Source: Bacillus pumilus (lineage in GTDB: Bacteria > Bacillota > Bacilli > Bacillales > Bacillaceae). Taken from it: DNA of 64,000 nucleotides. The notes beneath the pieces were generated by a model, which was given only the letters and a program-made list of their open reading frames with translations, searched no databases and was not told where the DNA came from. Location: contig NZ_CP101833.1 in the NCBI RefSeq assembly GCF_024498355.1, positions 2,275,001 through 2,339,000 on the forward strand, in the 5' to 3' direction. The position numbers were made by a program, and so were the translations under genes. Shown here piece after piece: positions 9,557-18,467 of this stretch (its first letter is position 1; every line of letters starts with the position of its first letter).

Positions 9557-10115
9557 ATAAATGATGCTCCTTTATATAACGCTCAACAGCTTTCGGAATC
9601 AAATAATCTACAGGTTCTCCCTGCTTTATTCGCTGCCTAATCAATGTCGATGATACATCAAAAGCTGGAACATCTGCAAATAAAAGAGGATATGTCGTGT
9701 TTCCTTCATAACCTCGTCTTTTCATCCCAATAAAGGTAATCATCTGAAGCAAATCATCAATCCGGTGCCATTTTGGCAAATAATCCACCATGTCCGCTCC
9801 AATCATAAAAAAGAACTCATTTTCAGGATGGCGCTTCTTTAACAGCTCCACCGTATCTACTGTATAAGATGGGCCTTCTCGCTCCATTTCAATGAGCTCC
9901 AGCTGAAAATGCGGATTAGACTGAATCGCTGTTTCCACCATTTTCACGCGGTGATGACTATCTGCTCGTTTTCGGCCTGTTTTATGAGGAGGCTTGTGAT
10001 TTGGGATAAACCAAATTTCATCAAGCCCCACTTGAAAGCGTACCTCATTCGCCATCAGCAAATGCCCAATATGCGGGGGATCAAACGTACCGCCGAACAA
10101 CCCTATTTTTTTCAT
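9546..10115 (-). CDS. nadD: Nicotinate-nucleotide adenylyltransferase
   Basis: Transfers AMP to nicotinate mononucleotide in NAD synthesis. The nucleotidyltransferase signature [15 protein letters not shown] sits at the N-terminus, and the C-terminal ISSTxIR-type motif reads [11 protein letters not shown]. The start at 10115 (189 aa, the B. subtilis length) has AAAGGTGGAT upstream; an in-frame start at 10178 lies inside yhbY. Confidence 0.97.
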   Translation of the reverse strand: MKKIGLFGGTFDPPHIGHLLMANEVRFQVGLDEIWFIPNHKPPHKTGRKRADSHHRVKMVETAIQSNPHFQLELIEMEREGPSYTVDTVELLKKRHPENEFFFMIGADMVDYLPKWHRIDDLLQMITFIGMKRRGYEGNTTYPLLFADVPAFDVSSTLIRQRIKQGEPVDYLIPKAVERYIKEHHLYES

Positions 10116-10128
10116 ATCGCATCCACCT

Positions 10129-10419
10129 TTACGGCAGCTTAATTTGTTTATTTTCCTTAGATTCTTTATAAAGGACAATCACATTTCCGATCGTTTGAAC
10201 GAGTTCAGCTTTTGCACCCTTTACAAGTGCTTTAGCGACCTCAGTTTTGTCCTCGTCGCAGTTTTGCAATACGCTGACTTTTAAAAGTTCTCTTGCTTCA
10301 AGCGCCTCGGAAATTTGCTTGACCATATTGTCATTTACCCCGCCTTTTCCAACTTGAAAAATAGGTGATAAATGATGTGCTTGTGCACGTAAAAAACGTT
10401 TTTGCTTACCTTTTAACAT
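10129..10419 (-). CDS. yhbY: YhbY/YqeI ribosome-associated RNA-binding protein
   Basis: 96 aa CRM domain protein of the ribosome-assembly type. It has the conserved [18 protein letters not shown] segment and the [10 protein letters not shown] strand near the end. It overlaps the aroE 3' end by 7 bp. Confidence 0.95.
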   Translation of the reverse strand: MLKGKQKRFLRAQAHHLSPIFQVGKGGVNDNMVKQISEALEARELLKVSVLQNCDEDKTEVAKALVKGAKAELVQTIGNVIVLYKESKENKQIKLP

Positions 10420-11255
10420 GGTGTTCCTCCTAATTTCTCTATCACAATTGACTTCATTTTTCTGGCGTCAGGCGTGACGCCTGTCCACAGTTCAAAGGCT
10501 CTTGCCGCTTGACCAACAAACATGCCAACACCATCTACTGTTTTCAAGCCTAACCCGGCTGCTTCACTCAGCAGTTTTGTTTCTATTGGATTATACACAA
10601 TATCACAAACGACCGCTGTTTTTTTTGCGTTTGTTAAAGAAATCGGGGTTTCTTCAACATTCGGATACATGCCGATCGAGGTTGTATGGATGATGACATC
10701 ATAATCTCCAAGCTGGTCTTCTGCTGTATTTAATGCGATTGCATTTGATGTCACTTTTCCATCCGCACTTTGAATTAAAGCCTCCGCTTTTTCAATGGTA
10801 CGGTTGGTGATATCAAAGCTTTTCGGTGCATACTCAGCAATTGTCGTATAAATTGCTCTTGCCGCTCCGCCAGCACCAATCATGAGAAATGACAGCTCTG
10901 ATAACGGCTGATCCAAGGCTTCAACCAATGAATGAAGGAAGCCCTCTCCATCTGTGTTGTACCCAACGAGCTGACCTTTTTCAAGCCGCACAGTATTGAC
11001 CGCTCGCAGGCGTTCAGCTGTCACATCAATTTTGTCAAGGTACTGCATGATCTCTACCTTGTGCGGAACAGTGACGTTAAAGCCGCTGATGCCTAAGGCT
11101 TTCATGCCTCTAATCGCATCTTTAAGGTCGCCACCTTCTACTTGAAAGCCATGATAATGTCCATCAATCCCAGCATCCTTTAATGCTGCATTATGAATAT
11201 CCGGAGACATTGAATGGCCAACAGGGTTACCGATTAATCCGTATAAAGGTTTCAA
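10413..11255 (-). CDS. aroE: Shikimate dehydrogenase (NADP)
   Basis: Reduces 3-dehydroshikimate in the chorismate pathway. 280 aa. The shikimate-binding N-terminus (LIGNPVGHSMSPDIHNAAL), the catalytic lysine in FNVTVPHKVEIM, NTDGEGF, and the NADP-binding GAGGAARA motif are all present. It lies inside the yqeG operon. Confidence 0.97.
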   Translation of the reverse strand: MKPLYGLIGNPVGHSMSPDIHNAALKDAGIDGHYHGFQVEGGDLKDAIRGMKALGISGFNVTVPHKVEIMQYLDKIDVTAERLRAVNTVRLEKGQLVGYNTDGEGFLHSLVEALDQPLSELSFLMIGAGGAARAIYTTIAEYAPKSFDITNRTIEKAEALIQSADGKVTSNAIALNTAEDQLGDYDVIIHTTSIGMYPNVEETPISLTNAKKTAVVCDIVYNPIETKLLSEAAGLGLKTVDGVGMFVGQAARAFELWTGVTPDARKMKSIVIEKLGGTPC

Positions 11256-11276
11256 GGTCTCTCCCCCTTTGAACGT

Positions 11277-12377
11277 TTAAATTAACGAACGTCTCATAAA
11301 CACATGAACGCCTTTTGGCGCATAGACTTTGATTTGCTTTCCTGCATCATTCGCTGTTACCCATCCTAATCCTGAAAAGACGATATCCATTTTCGGCTGA
11401 TCAATGGTAAAAGTATGCGGAACGAGCGGAGGAAAATCTTCCATTCCCTCTTTTGATGGCGGTGATAGCAGTTCTCCTGCATGTTTTTCATATAAGTCAT
11501 CTGCATTCTCTAACTTTGTCCGGTGAATGTTGAGTTCATTTGGCATATAGCAGACAAATGATGTTCTGCCGCCTTTTACATAGTCAAATCGAGCAAGACC
11601 GCCAAAATAAAGCGTTTGGGCTTCATTTAATTGGAACGTTCTCGGTTTCAATTCTTTTTTCGGCGTTAAAATCTTCAAGTCATTTTTACTGACATAGTGC
11701 GCCATTTGATGGCGATTGATGATGCCCGGCGTATCGAATAAAGCAGACCCGTCATCAAGCGGAATTTCGATTGCATCAAGAGTTGTACCTGGATATTGGG
11801 ATGTGGTGATGACGTTCTCTTCTCCAGACACTTCTTTGATGATTCGATTGATAAATGTTGACTTCCCAACGTTCGTACAGCCGACGACATAGACATTTCT
11901 TCCCTCACGGTAATGGTCGATCGCTTCCATCACCTCAGGCACGCCTTGACCTCTGCTTGCACTGATTAAGAAAACATCGATTGGGTTTAATCCGTTTTCT
12001 TTTGCTTCCCGCTTCATCCAATGAACAAGACGGTCTTTTTTCACTGATTTCGGTAAAATATCCACTTTGTTGCCGACAAGTAAAATCGGATTCCCACCGA
12101 CAATACGGCTTAGCCCGTTGATCCAGCTTCCGTTAAAGTCAAAAATATCAACGACCTTTACAATGAGAGAATCTGTCTCGCCAATGCTATGCAATATATT
12201 TAAAAAGTCGTCTTCTGTTAAAGAAACATCTTGTATTTCATTGTAGTTCTTTAACCTAAAACAGCGCTGGCAGATCACATCTTCTTTCAATAGAGATGCT
12301 GCCGGCGCATATCCTAATTGATCTTTATCTTCGGTCTGAATGGCTACACCGCAGCCAATACAAACAACCTTTTCCAT
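11277..12377 (-). CDS. yqeH: Ribosome biogenesis GTPase YqeH
   Basis: Circularly permuted GTPase needed for 30S assembly. An N-terminal zinc finger (CIGCG ... CQRC) precedes the permuted G domain, in which the G4 motif NKVD comes before G1 (GCTNVGKST) and G3 (DTPG). The start at 12377 follows GGGAGGAAGAG and lies 2 bp after the yqeG stop; 366 aa as in B. subtilis. Confidence 0.97.
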   Translation of the reverse strand: MEKVVCIGCGVAIQTEDKDQLGYAPAASLLKEDVICQRCFRLKNYNEIQDVSLTEDDFLNILHSIGETDSLIVKVVDIFDFNGSWINGLSRIVGGNPILLVGNKVDILPKSVKKDRLVHWMKREAKENGLNPIDVFLISASRGQGVPEVMEAIDHYREGRNVYVVGCTNVGKSTFINRIIKEVSGEENVITTSQYPGTTLDAIEIPLDDGSALFDTPGIINRHQMAHYVSKNDLKILTPKKELKPRTFQLNEAQTLYFGGLARFDYVKGGRTSFVCYMPNELNIHRTKLENADDLYEKHAGELLSPPSKEGMEDFPPLVPHTFTIDQPKMDIVFSGLGWVTANDAGKQIKVYAPKGVHVFMRRSLI

Positions 12378-12379
12378 TA

Positions 12380-12901
12380 TTACTCTTCCTCCCACTGAAT
12401 GTGGCCCTTACGCTTTAAGGCTCCTAAAATTCTGCGTTCAATCTGCCTGTTAAACTTTGTGAAAAATCCGTCCGACGCTGCAACAGGAACGACCAAAATC
12501 GTATGGAAGCCATGCCTGTTCCCGCCAAGCACATCTGTCATGAGCTGATCCCCAATGACGACCACATCTTCTTTTTTCAATTGCATATCAGCGACTGCCT
12601 TATTAAAGGCTCTTCCCATAGGCTTTCTCGCTTTATAAATAAACGGGATGTGAACCGGCTCAGAAAAAAGCTTGACCCTTTTTTCATTATTGTTCGATAC
12701 AATTGTCACTTGTATCCCGTGATCTTTCATCTCTTGAAACCATTCAATTAAACGGGGTGTCGCACTTGGGCGGTCCCATTCTACTAGTGTGTTATCTAAA
12801 TCGGTAATAATTCCTTTTACATTTCGTTCTTTTAGTTTTTGCGGTGAAATGTGGAAAATACTTTTCACAAATTCATCCGGTAAGAAATACTTCTTTAGCA
12901 C
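12380..12901 (-). CDS. yqeG: YqeG, HAD superfamily IIIA phosphatase
   Basis: First gene of the yqeG-yqeH-aroE-yhbY-nadD-yqeK-rsfS-yqeM operon. The HAD motif I is ITDLDNTLVEWD, motif II includes TIVSNNNE, and a motif IV-like IGDQLMTDVLGGN is present. The start is taken as GTG at 12901, which follows AAAGGGTG at normal spacing and matches the B. subtilis N-terminus. An upstream in-frame ATG at 12922 has no ribosome binding site. The family is related to phosphatidylglycerophosphate phosphatases; its substrate here is unknown. Confidence 0.93.
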   Translation of the reverse strand: MLKKYFLPDEFVKSIFHISPQKLKERNVKGIITDLDNTLVEWDRPSATPRLIEWFQEMKDHGIQVTIVSNNNEKRVKLFSEPVHIPFIYKARKPMGRAFNKAVADMQLKKEDVVVIGDQLMTDVLGGNRHGFHTILVVPVAASDGFFTKFNRQIERRILGALKRKGHIQWEEE

Positions 12902-13018
12902 AATTTGCACCCTTTCTTCCATTGGTTTTTCAGCGATTGTGTCGAATCAAATCATAATTTGTCTGTCTATCGAATACAATGAAAAAGTTTTCGACATATG
13001 ATGAGGACCTTCAACAGG

Positions 13019-13118
13019 TGTGGATAATTTTACACACATTATCCACCTATATTTCATCACGCTTTCATTCAATTATAAACACTCTACCCACAAGTTATCC
13101 ACTTAACCATGTGGATAA
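13019..13118. promoter_or_regulatory. Cluster of four DnaA boxes upstream of sda
   Basis: Two perfect TTATCCACA boxes read on the minus strand (13019-13027 and 13110-13118), plus TTATCCACC (13039-13047) and TTATCCACT (13095-13103) on the plus strand. DnaA-dependent transcription of sda is known in B. subtilis, so this is very likely the sda control region. It also lies upstream of yqeG on the other strand. Confidence 0.88.
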
Positions 13119-13126
13119 CAGAACGA

Positions 13127-13155
13127 TTGTTCTTGTTTCCCATTCATGGTAGATT
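13127..13155 (+). promoter_or_regulatory. Likely sigma-A promoter of sda
   Basis: TTGTTC at 13127-13132 and TAGATT at 13150-13155 with a 17 bp spacer, immediately downstream of the DnaA box cluster and about 110 bp before the sda start. Confidence 0.5.
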
Positions 13156-13263
13156 AAAGGTACTTCGAAGACATTCGATCAACCTATGATGATATGTCTT
13201 TTCCTCAAGTTTTATGCCAACTTTTTCAGGGGAGGTGTTTTTCCCATCATATGGGTTTCTAGT

Positions 13264-13404
13264 ATGAAAAAGCTGTCAGATGATTTACTTATAGAATCAT
13301 ATTATAAAGCAAATGAAATGAACTTAAATCGCGACTTCATTGAATTAATTGAGACAGAAATGAAAAGACGTTCGCTCGGGCATATGCTCTCTGTTTCCTC
13401 TTAA
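13264..13404 (+). CDS. sda: Sporulation checkpoint inhibitor Sda
   Basis: A 46-residue two-helix antikinase that binds KinA and KinB and blocks phosphorelay signalling when DNA replication is disturbed. The sequence begins [20 protein letters not shown] and ends [10 protein letters not shown], nearly identical to the family. The ATG at 13264 has no close Shine-Dalgarno; a strong GGGGAGGTG sits about 28 bp upstream with no in-frame start between, which is odd. Control by DnaA is expected from the box cluster. Confidence 0.95.
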   Translation: MKKLSDDLLIESYYKANEMNLNRDFIELIETEMKRRSLGHMLSVSS

Positions 13405-13500
13405 TTCCATATCACAGGAACCATGCCTCCCGAGCACTCTCCTTTTTTAAACTCAGGTGACTGATATTATATCACTTGCGCTATAGGCTTACTACTATTT

Positions 13501-13540
13501 TCCGTAAAAAACACCCCTTCTTATCAAAGAAGAGGTGTCT
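13501..13540 (-). terminator. Terminator after the YjcZ-like peptide gene
   Basis: On the minus strand ACACC-tCTTCTT / AAGAAG-gGGTGT forms a hairpin followed by six T, directly after the stop codon of the 49-residue gene. Confidence 0.8.
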
Positions 13541-13689
13541 TATTTGCAAGACTGTTCGTTCCAAAACCATAACCCTCCGCCTACGACCAAAATGACAACA
13601 AGGAACACAACAAGAAAAGCGTAACCGATTCCTGCTCCTTGAGCTGGATAAGGCGAACACGCAGGGTAAGGATAAGGACATCCCCACAT
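13540..13689 (-). CDS. YjcZ-like small sporulation membrane peptide
   Basis: A 49-residue peptide in a frame easily missed. It begins MWGCPYPYPACSPYPAQGAG, rich in Pro, Tyr and Cys, followed by one membrane segment (YAFLVVFLVVILVVVGGG with small variation) and the short tail WFWNEQSCK. A perfect TAAGGAGG precedes the ATG and a terminator follows the stop. The layout of a Gly/Pro/Cys-rich head plus one helix resembles the YjcZ/SscA family of small spore proteins. Function is inferred from that resemblance only. Confidence 0.75.
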   Translation of the reverse strand: MWGCPYPYPACSPYPAQGAGIGYAFLVVFLVVILVVGGGLWFWNEQSCK

Positions 13690-13767
13690 ATCAGTTACCT
13701 CCTTATAGGAAGATATACTGTTAGACTATGCTGGTTGGGTGGTCTTGTTTAGGCGAATGGCCATCAT

Positions 13768-14496
13768 TTAAAAATGTTTGATGACTTCACGCTCTTTCAT
13801 TTCGTTATAAATGATTCTCGCCCCTTTTGGTGTCATATGATTGCCAGAAGGGTCGATTAAACCTGACTGAATCAAAGCGTTGTCACTATCCTCACCAGCT
13901 TCTCGGATGAAAGCTTTCCAATTGTCGACAAGTGGAACTTGCTGATTTTTAGCTACTTCTCTTGTGATGTCATTATATGAGTTTTGCCAAGCTCTTGCCC
14001 CGCCTCTCTCAGCAAAATAAGATGCCTTATACCGCGAGTAATAATATAAGCCCTTTTTCCCTCCTTCTACGACAGGTACACAGGTCATGAGAATCGGGGT
14101 AATCCCTTCTTTTCTACTTTCAGAAATGAAGTAGGATACATTTTCTTTAAATCGTTTTTTTGTGACACGGGGATGTTTCCCGTCTAAAATCGCCGCATCA
14201 TTCGTACCGAACATGATGAGGACGTAAGTTGGTTTCTGCTTTAAAATATCCTGCTCAAAGCGAAGCTTCGCGTCTTCAGTCGTCTGCCCGCCAATCCCTG
14301 CATTCTTCACTTGTATTTGGCCGCGCTCGACGTTTTTCATGAGATTCACCCATTTTTCAGATGCTGGGTAATCTCGAAAGTCCCAGTTTGATCCTCTTGT
14401 ATTACTGTCGCCGAATGCAATAACGCTTTCCTGCGCTGGTTTTGAGCATCCAGCAGCGACACACAACAGGATGAAAAGGAAAACATATTTCTTCAC
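13768..14496 (-). CDS. yqeF: YqeF-like SGNH-hydrolase lipoprotein
   Basis: 242 aa secreted lipoprotein. The signal peptide ends in the lipobox CVAAGC, followed by a GDSL/SGNH esterase domain: block I FGDSNTRG, the Gly and Asn blocks GIGGQT and FGTNDA, and a C-terminal HMTPKG with the catalytic histidine. The GTG start at 14496 is chosen because GGAGGTGA precedes it with normal spacing. Position after sda matches B. subtilis yqeF. The substrate is unknown. Confidence 0.88.
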   Translation of the reverse strand: MKKYVFLFILLCVAAGCSKPAQESVIAFGDSNTRGSNWDFRDYPASEKWVNLMKNVERGQIQVKNAGIGGQTTEDAKLRFEQDILKQKPTYVLIMFGTNDAAILDGKHPRVTKKRFKENVSYFISESRKEGITPILMTCVPVVEGGKKGLYYYSRYKASYFAERGGARAWQNSYNDITREVAKNQQVPLVDNWKAFIREAGEDSDNALIQSGLIDPSGNHMTPKGARIIYNEMKEREVIKHF

Positions 14497-14580
14497 AACA
14501 TTCACCTCCAAAAGCCCTCTTCATATAGTAAACGACAAGCCTTTTGGTTTCAATGAATGACTGTTTTTGACAAATGATCC

Positions 14581-15321
14581 CTATTGAAAATGAACAGGCA
14601 GATATGCTCTGTCATGATGCAGCAGTTCGCTTACTTTCACAAATTCATAGCCTTTATCCTTTAATTCAGGAATCACCTGTTTGAGCGCTTCTACCGTTTG
14701 CTTCCGATTTCCACCGCCATCATGTAAAAGGATGATATCGCCGCCCTGAATATGATCAATAATACGGCTTGCAATTTTGTGCGAGCCTGGTCTTGACCAG
14801 TCCTTCGGATCTTGCGTGAAAGACCACATGACCACATCGTATCCTTGCTTTGAAAGAATGCGGAATGACTTCATCGTCAGCCTGCCACCAGGAGGACGAA
14901 ATAATAAAGGACCGCCTGGCTGGAGTGAAGCGATATGAGCCGCTGATTCGTTTAGTTCCTGCTTAATTTCCTTTGATGACAAAAGGTCAAAATATGTATG
15001 GTTCATCGTATGATTGCCGAGCTCATTTCCCTCGCCCACAATCCGCTTCGCAATCTCCGGATACGAACGAATTCGGCTCCCTACGACAAAAAAGCTGGCA
15101 TTCACTTCATGCTCCCTCAGCACATCCAAAATTTGATTCGTGTACACCGGATGAGGCCCATCATCAAAGGTTAACGCAATCTTTTTCCGTTCCTCTCTCA
15201 TATCCCAAAAGGCCCGTCCCGTTTTTTCCAGGTCGACTCTTTTTAATGTTCGTGCCTCTATTTCATTAGGAACAAAAGTGCATAATAACAAGACACATAC
15301 AAAGACATGCAACCCTTTCAT
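14581..15321 (-). CDS. Secreted polysaccharide deacetylase
   Basis: 246 aa NodB-homology enzyme with an N-terminal signal peptide. Motif 1 LTFDDGPHP, motif 2 NHTMNHT (metal-binding His-x3-His), motif 3 RPPGGR, and C-terminal ILLHDGG with the catalytic histidine are all present, so it should be active on peptidoglycan or another N-acetylated glycan. The ATG at 15321 follows GGAGGCGG. It resembles the PdaA/PdaB type more than the larger PdaC-type protein at 19.7 kb. The exact orthologue is not clear. Confidence 0.88.
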   Translation of the reverse strand: MKGLHVFVCVLLLCTFVPNEIEARTLKRVDLEKTGRAFWDMREERKKIALTFDDGPHPVYTNQILDVLREHEVNASFFVVGSRIRSYPEIAKRIVGEGNELGNHTMNHTYFDLLSSKEIKQELNESAAHIASLQPGGPLLFRPPGGRLTMKSFRILSKQGYDVVMWSFTQDPKDWSRPGSHKIASRIIDHIQGGDIILLHDGGGNRKQTVEALKQVIPELKDKGYEFVKVSELLHHDRAYLPVHFQ

Positions 15322-15426
15322 TAGACCGCCTCCACAGAACATCATTATAGATTAAAATGCCCGCTTTCAGATGAATTCATGCAGGGTTCATGATGATGTC
15401 TGCGCCTCGCTGACCTCTTTTTCCAC

Positions 15427-15461
15427 ATAAAAAAAGCCGGCCATGCAGGCCCGCTTTTTGT
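15427..15461. terminator. Terminator downstream of the Rap-like gene
   Basis: AAAAAGC-cGGCC / GGCCcg-GCTTTTT hairpin with A run on the left and T run on the right; it could work on both strands. Confidence 0.7.
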
Positions 15462-15499
15462 TTCACGTTTGGTTTCTCTCTTCAACTGTCGAACGTTGC

Positions 15500-16621
15500 T
15501 TAGAATTCATACAGACACTCTCCTTCTTGGATTTGATTTTGAGCCCATAATAATTTCTGATAATACTGGTTGGACTTCTGGTATTGTTGAGAGGCTTCTA
15601 AGGCTGTCGCAATTTCTAATGAGATATCCTCTATATAAGAGTATAGGCTAAGTTTTTCCAAATAATCAATGGTTTTTTGCAGTTGTTCTTCATTGATTCC
15701 CTGAACATATAAAGCATCCAGATACTCAAACATATGACAGAACAGCTGGTCTTCATGCTTCTTTGCGGCTAATTTCCCATCTTCTAAAATACGCAGTGCA
15801 CGCGCCTGTTCGTTTTGTCTAAAAAGAAGCTTCGCCAGCGTATAGAGCGTATGAGGAAGCGTGGGAAGCACCTCTTTGCGGGCAAGATCAGCCGATTCTG
15901 TTAAATATCGTTCCGCTTCCTCTAAATAGCCAAGCTCTCCATAACATTTACCTAAATTGTAAAGAGCTGAACTGTATATGCGCGGGTGATCAATTTGAGA
16001 TGCGAGCTGTTTTGCTTTTTTCAAATGAGGCAGCGCTCGATCTTTACGTTTTAAATCTTGATAATTTCCTGAGATGACAAAGAGGCACTGAATAATGCGG
16101 ATGGCATACGCATCATGCTGATCGTATATTTCAAGCGCCTTTAAAATATGGTGCATGGAGACATGCGTTTGTTTCATAATATAGTAGGCTTCTGCTACTT
16201 TAAAATGAAACTCAGCTTGCTCAATATCATCAAATACCATCGACAGCTGTTTTTCTGCCACTCGATAATATTTGACGGCTTCTAAATATTCTTTTTGACT
16301 AAACTCATGCATGCCACGAAAAAATGCATGGTAATAATGCAGCATATCAGATAACTCATGATTGGAATTTTCGATTTTATCGACAAGATTAGATACTGAG
16401 AAAGGTTGATATTTTGAAGGGTGTATATAGTCAAGCATGATTTGGTGCCGAAAACACATGAGCTGATAATAAATCAGTAAATGCTGGTCCTCTTCCATAC
16501 GTTCAATTTCCGCTTCTACTTCTGCTTTCAGGATTTCAGCATCTGGCACACTGAACTGCCGTATCATTCGATACCATTCATTAATTTTCATACCTACATG
16601 TGAAGAAAGAACCTTCCCCAT
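15500..16621 (-). CDS. Rap family TPR regulator (response regulator aspartate phosphatase type)
   Basis: 373 aa helical TPR protein. It has an N-terminal three-helix bundle ([12 protein letters not shown]) and then repeated TPR helices (for example [36 protein letters not shown]). Rap proteins dephosphorylate Spo0F or bind ComA/DegU and are inhibited by Phr pentapeptides. The start at 16621 is supported by AAGGAAGGGG and the family length; an upstream in-frame extension looks non-coding. No phr reading frame follows: only 180 bp with a terminator separate it from the deacetylase. It diverges from sigK. Its target cannot be told from sequence. Confidence 0.88.
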   Translation of the reverse strand: MGKVLSSHVGMKINEWYRMIRQFSVPDAEILKAEVEAEIERMEEDQHLLIYYQLMCFRHQIMLDYIHPSKYQPFSVSNLVDKIENSNHELSDMLHYYHAFFRGMHEFSQKEYLEAVKYYRVAEKQLSMVFDDIEQAEFHFKVAEAYYIMKQTHVSMHHILKALEIYDQHDAYAIRIIQCLFVISGNYQDLKRKDRALPHLKKAKQLASQIDHPRIYSSALYNLGKCYGELGYLEEAERYLTESADLARKEVLPTLPHTLYTLAKLLFRQNEQARALRILEDGKLAAKKHEDQLFCHMFEYLDALYVQGINEEQLQKTIDYLEKLSLYSYIEDISLEIATALEASQQYQKSNQYYQKLLWAQNQIQEGECLYEF

Positions 16622-16804
16622 GTTCCGAAAAAACCCCTTCCTTTTCGGTCTAATATTACATATTTTAGCACGCTTCTTGACCGCCAAGCACCGCAAAGAA
16701 ACCGCAAACATATGAGAAGGGCAGCAAAAACAGACGAACAGAAGCCCGTTTTTTTCGAAAAAGATGATTTTTTCATCGTACAGACACAGACAATCCCCCC
16801 TTCA

Positions 16805-16813
16805 CATACATTT
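16805..16813 (+). promoter_or_regulatory. Possible sigma-E -10 element of sigK
   Basis: CATACATTT matches the sigma-E -10 consensus CATACANT, 43 bp before the sigK start. Mother-cell transcription of sigK by sigma-E (and later sigma-K) is known in B. subtilis. The -35 element is not clear. Confidence 0.5.
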
Positions 16814-16855
16814 GAGGATATAGGCAGTGGCCTAAACATGGTGGAGGTGAAAATC

Positions 16856-17581
16856 GTGGCAGGAGTATTTACAGCGATGGGATTGATGGTCAAAGAATTG
16901 GTGTTTTTAGTGTCCTATGTCAAAAACAATGCCTTTCCACAGCCCCTTTCGGGAGATGATGAAAAAAAATACTTAGCCCTCATGGCACAGGGCGATGAAC
17001 ACGCAAGAAACATGCTGATTGAACATAACCTTCGGCTCGTCGCCCATATTGTAAAGAAATTTGAAAATACCGGGGAAGACGCTGAAGACCTCATCTCCAT
17101 CGGGACGATCGGACTCATTAAAGCCATTGAAAGCTATTCCTCTGGAAAAGGAACAAAGCTGGCAACGTATGCGGCGCGGTGTATCGAGAACGAAATCCTC
17201 ATGCATTTACGCGCACTCAAAAAAACAAAAAAAGATGTCTCTCTGCATGACCCCATCGGTCAGGATAAAGAAGGTAACGAAATTTCATTAATTGATGTCT
17301 TAAAATCTGAAAATGAAGATGTGATTGATACCATTCAGCTCAACATGGAGCTTGAAAAAGTAAAGGAGTATATCGACATTCTCGACGGCCGGGAAAAAGA
17401 AGTCATCGTCGGCCGATTCGGCCTTGATTTAAAGAAAGAAAAAACGCAGCGGGAAATAGCGAAAGAGCTTGGGATATCGCGGAGCTATGTGTCCCGGATT
17501 GAGAAGCGCGCGCTGATGAAGATGTTTCATGAGTTTTACCGGGCGGAGAAGGAGAAACGGAAGCGGGAGAAGAGGAAGTGA
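16856..17581 (+). CDS. sigK: RNA polymerase sigma-K factor, uninterrupted
   Basis: Late mother-cell sigma factor, 241 aa, the length of the rearranged B. subtilis product. The pro-sequence (first about 20 residues, ending LVFLVSY before VKNNAFPQP) is the part removed by SpoIVFB. Region 2 ([42 protein letters not shown]) and the region 4 helix-turn-helix ([20 protein letters not shown]) follow without a break, so there is no skin element here. GTG start with GGAGGTGA. The longer in-frame upstream extension is rejected. Confidence 0.97.
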   Translation: MAGVFTAMGLMVKELVFLVSYVKNNAFPQPLSGDDEKKYLALMAQGDEHARNMLIEHNLRLVAHIVKKFENTGEDAEDLISIGTIGLIKAIESYSSGKGTKLATYAARCIENEILMHLRALKKTKKDVSLHDPIGQDKEGNEISLIDVLKSENEDVIDTIQLNMELEKVKEYIDILDGREKEVIVGRFGLDLKKEKTQREIAKELGISRSYVSRIEKRALMKMFHEFYRAEKEKRKREKRK

Positions 17582-17618
17582 TGACAGATTTCAAAATAAC
17601 TTTTTCCAACTTCTAGTT

Positions 17619-17651
17619 AAAAACAGACCTTGTTTGGTCTGTTTTTATTTT
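17619..17651 (+). terminator. Terminator after sigK
   Basis: AAACAGACC-ttgttt-GGTCTGTTT followed by T-rich sequence, 40 bp after the sigK stop. The rest of the gap to 17799 is AT-rich with no gene seen. Confidence 0.8.
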
Positions 17652-17798
17652 GTCATTACGATCTTCCCCCCACATTCGTCACCATCCTTTGTTTCATATT
17701 TGATAAGAGAAAGAATCTATTAATAAAAAGAAGCAAACATTAAATTTCACTCTAAATAAAAAACATCACCAAGGCTAAGTAATGTTTACATTCTCCAT

Positions 17799-18071
17799 TT
17801 ATTTCACTATGCTGTTTTCTTTTAAAAAACGCTCGAATAGTTTATGACCTTCATCCTCAATTTGGTCATCTTCAATAGGATACTCCCCTATCAATAGCCC
17901 TAAATCATCGTATTTTTCATAGCGCTTTAAAAGCATTATTCCGTAACTTTTATGATCAAAAAATAATAGCCATCTTTCTGATTCTAAACTCTTATAAAAC
18001 ACCCCTTCATAATCAAAACCGTTTTTATAATACCCTACATGTAAATGCATGGTATCGTCTAAATTAAGCAT
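17799..18071 (-). CDS. Small acidic protein, Imm1-like paralogue of its neighbour
   Basis: 90 aa from the ATG at 18071, preceded by AAGGAGAG. Not recognised by name. It aligns by eye with the next upstream protein: WLLFFDHKSYGIMLLKRY here against LVFFYNEPYGFFILRY there, and EDEGHKLFERFLKENS here against RDEAHQIVQHFLKTKT there. It is acidic and lacks signal peptide or membrane segments. It is probably a shortened relative of an immunity protein; no toxin gene is nearby. Confidence 0.6.
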   Translation of the reverse strand: MLNLDDTMHLHVGYYKNGFDYEGVFYKSLESERWLLFFDHKSYGIMLLKRYEKYDDLGLLIGEYPIEDDQIEDEGHKLFERFLKENSIVK

Positions 18072-18110
18072 TCTTTTCTCTCTCCTTAATACGCTTCGTC
18101 TCAAAAAAGT

Positions 18111-18467
18111 CTATTTACAGATATGCTGAAAATCAATATTCCTCAACTCTACCCATTCAACAAAATCAGGCATCGTTTTTGTCTTTAGAAAATGTTGAAC
18201 GATTTGATGGGCTTCATCTCGATTTACATAGCTGCACGATGGCACATACAATGGCGCTCCTGCCACAAAATACTCAATTGTTTCTATATTTTCAACCTTT
18301 TTAAAAGGGACCAAAAAATCTGGATATCTCAATATAAAAAAACCATAAGGTTCATTGTAAAAGAAAACAAGACTTTCATATTCCCCTTCTTCTTCAATCT
18401 CAATAGAAGATTCGCCATTCCCTTGTTTCCAATAATCTTCACCCTTTTGAAAGAATATACTTTTCAT
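18111..18467 (-). CDS. Imm1-like immunity protein
   Basis: 118 aa, cytosolic, acidic. The C-terminal pattern EAHQIVQHFLKTKTMPDFVEW resembles the Imm1 family signature (a helix with hydrophobic spacing, then FL-x-T-x-x-x-P followed by a valine and W). Imm1 proteins neutralise polymorphic toxins. The start at 18467 follows GGGAGAAG. It lies 39 bp upstream of its shorter paralogue, likely in one operon. Family placement is from pattern recall, not a search. Confidence 0.6.
   Translation of the reverse strand: MKSIFFQKGEDYWKQGNGESSIEIEEEGEYESLVFFYNEPYGFFILRYPDFLVPFKKVENIETIEYFVAGAPLYVPSCSYVNRDEAHQIVQHFLKTKTMPDFVEWVELRNIDFQHICK

Noticed and set aside
13370..13450. GCTCGGG / CCCGAGC pairing as an sda terminator
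   Set aside because: One arm is inside the sda coding region and the loop is long; not convincing.
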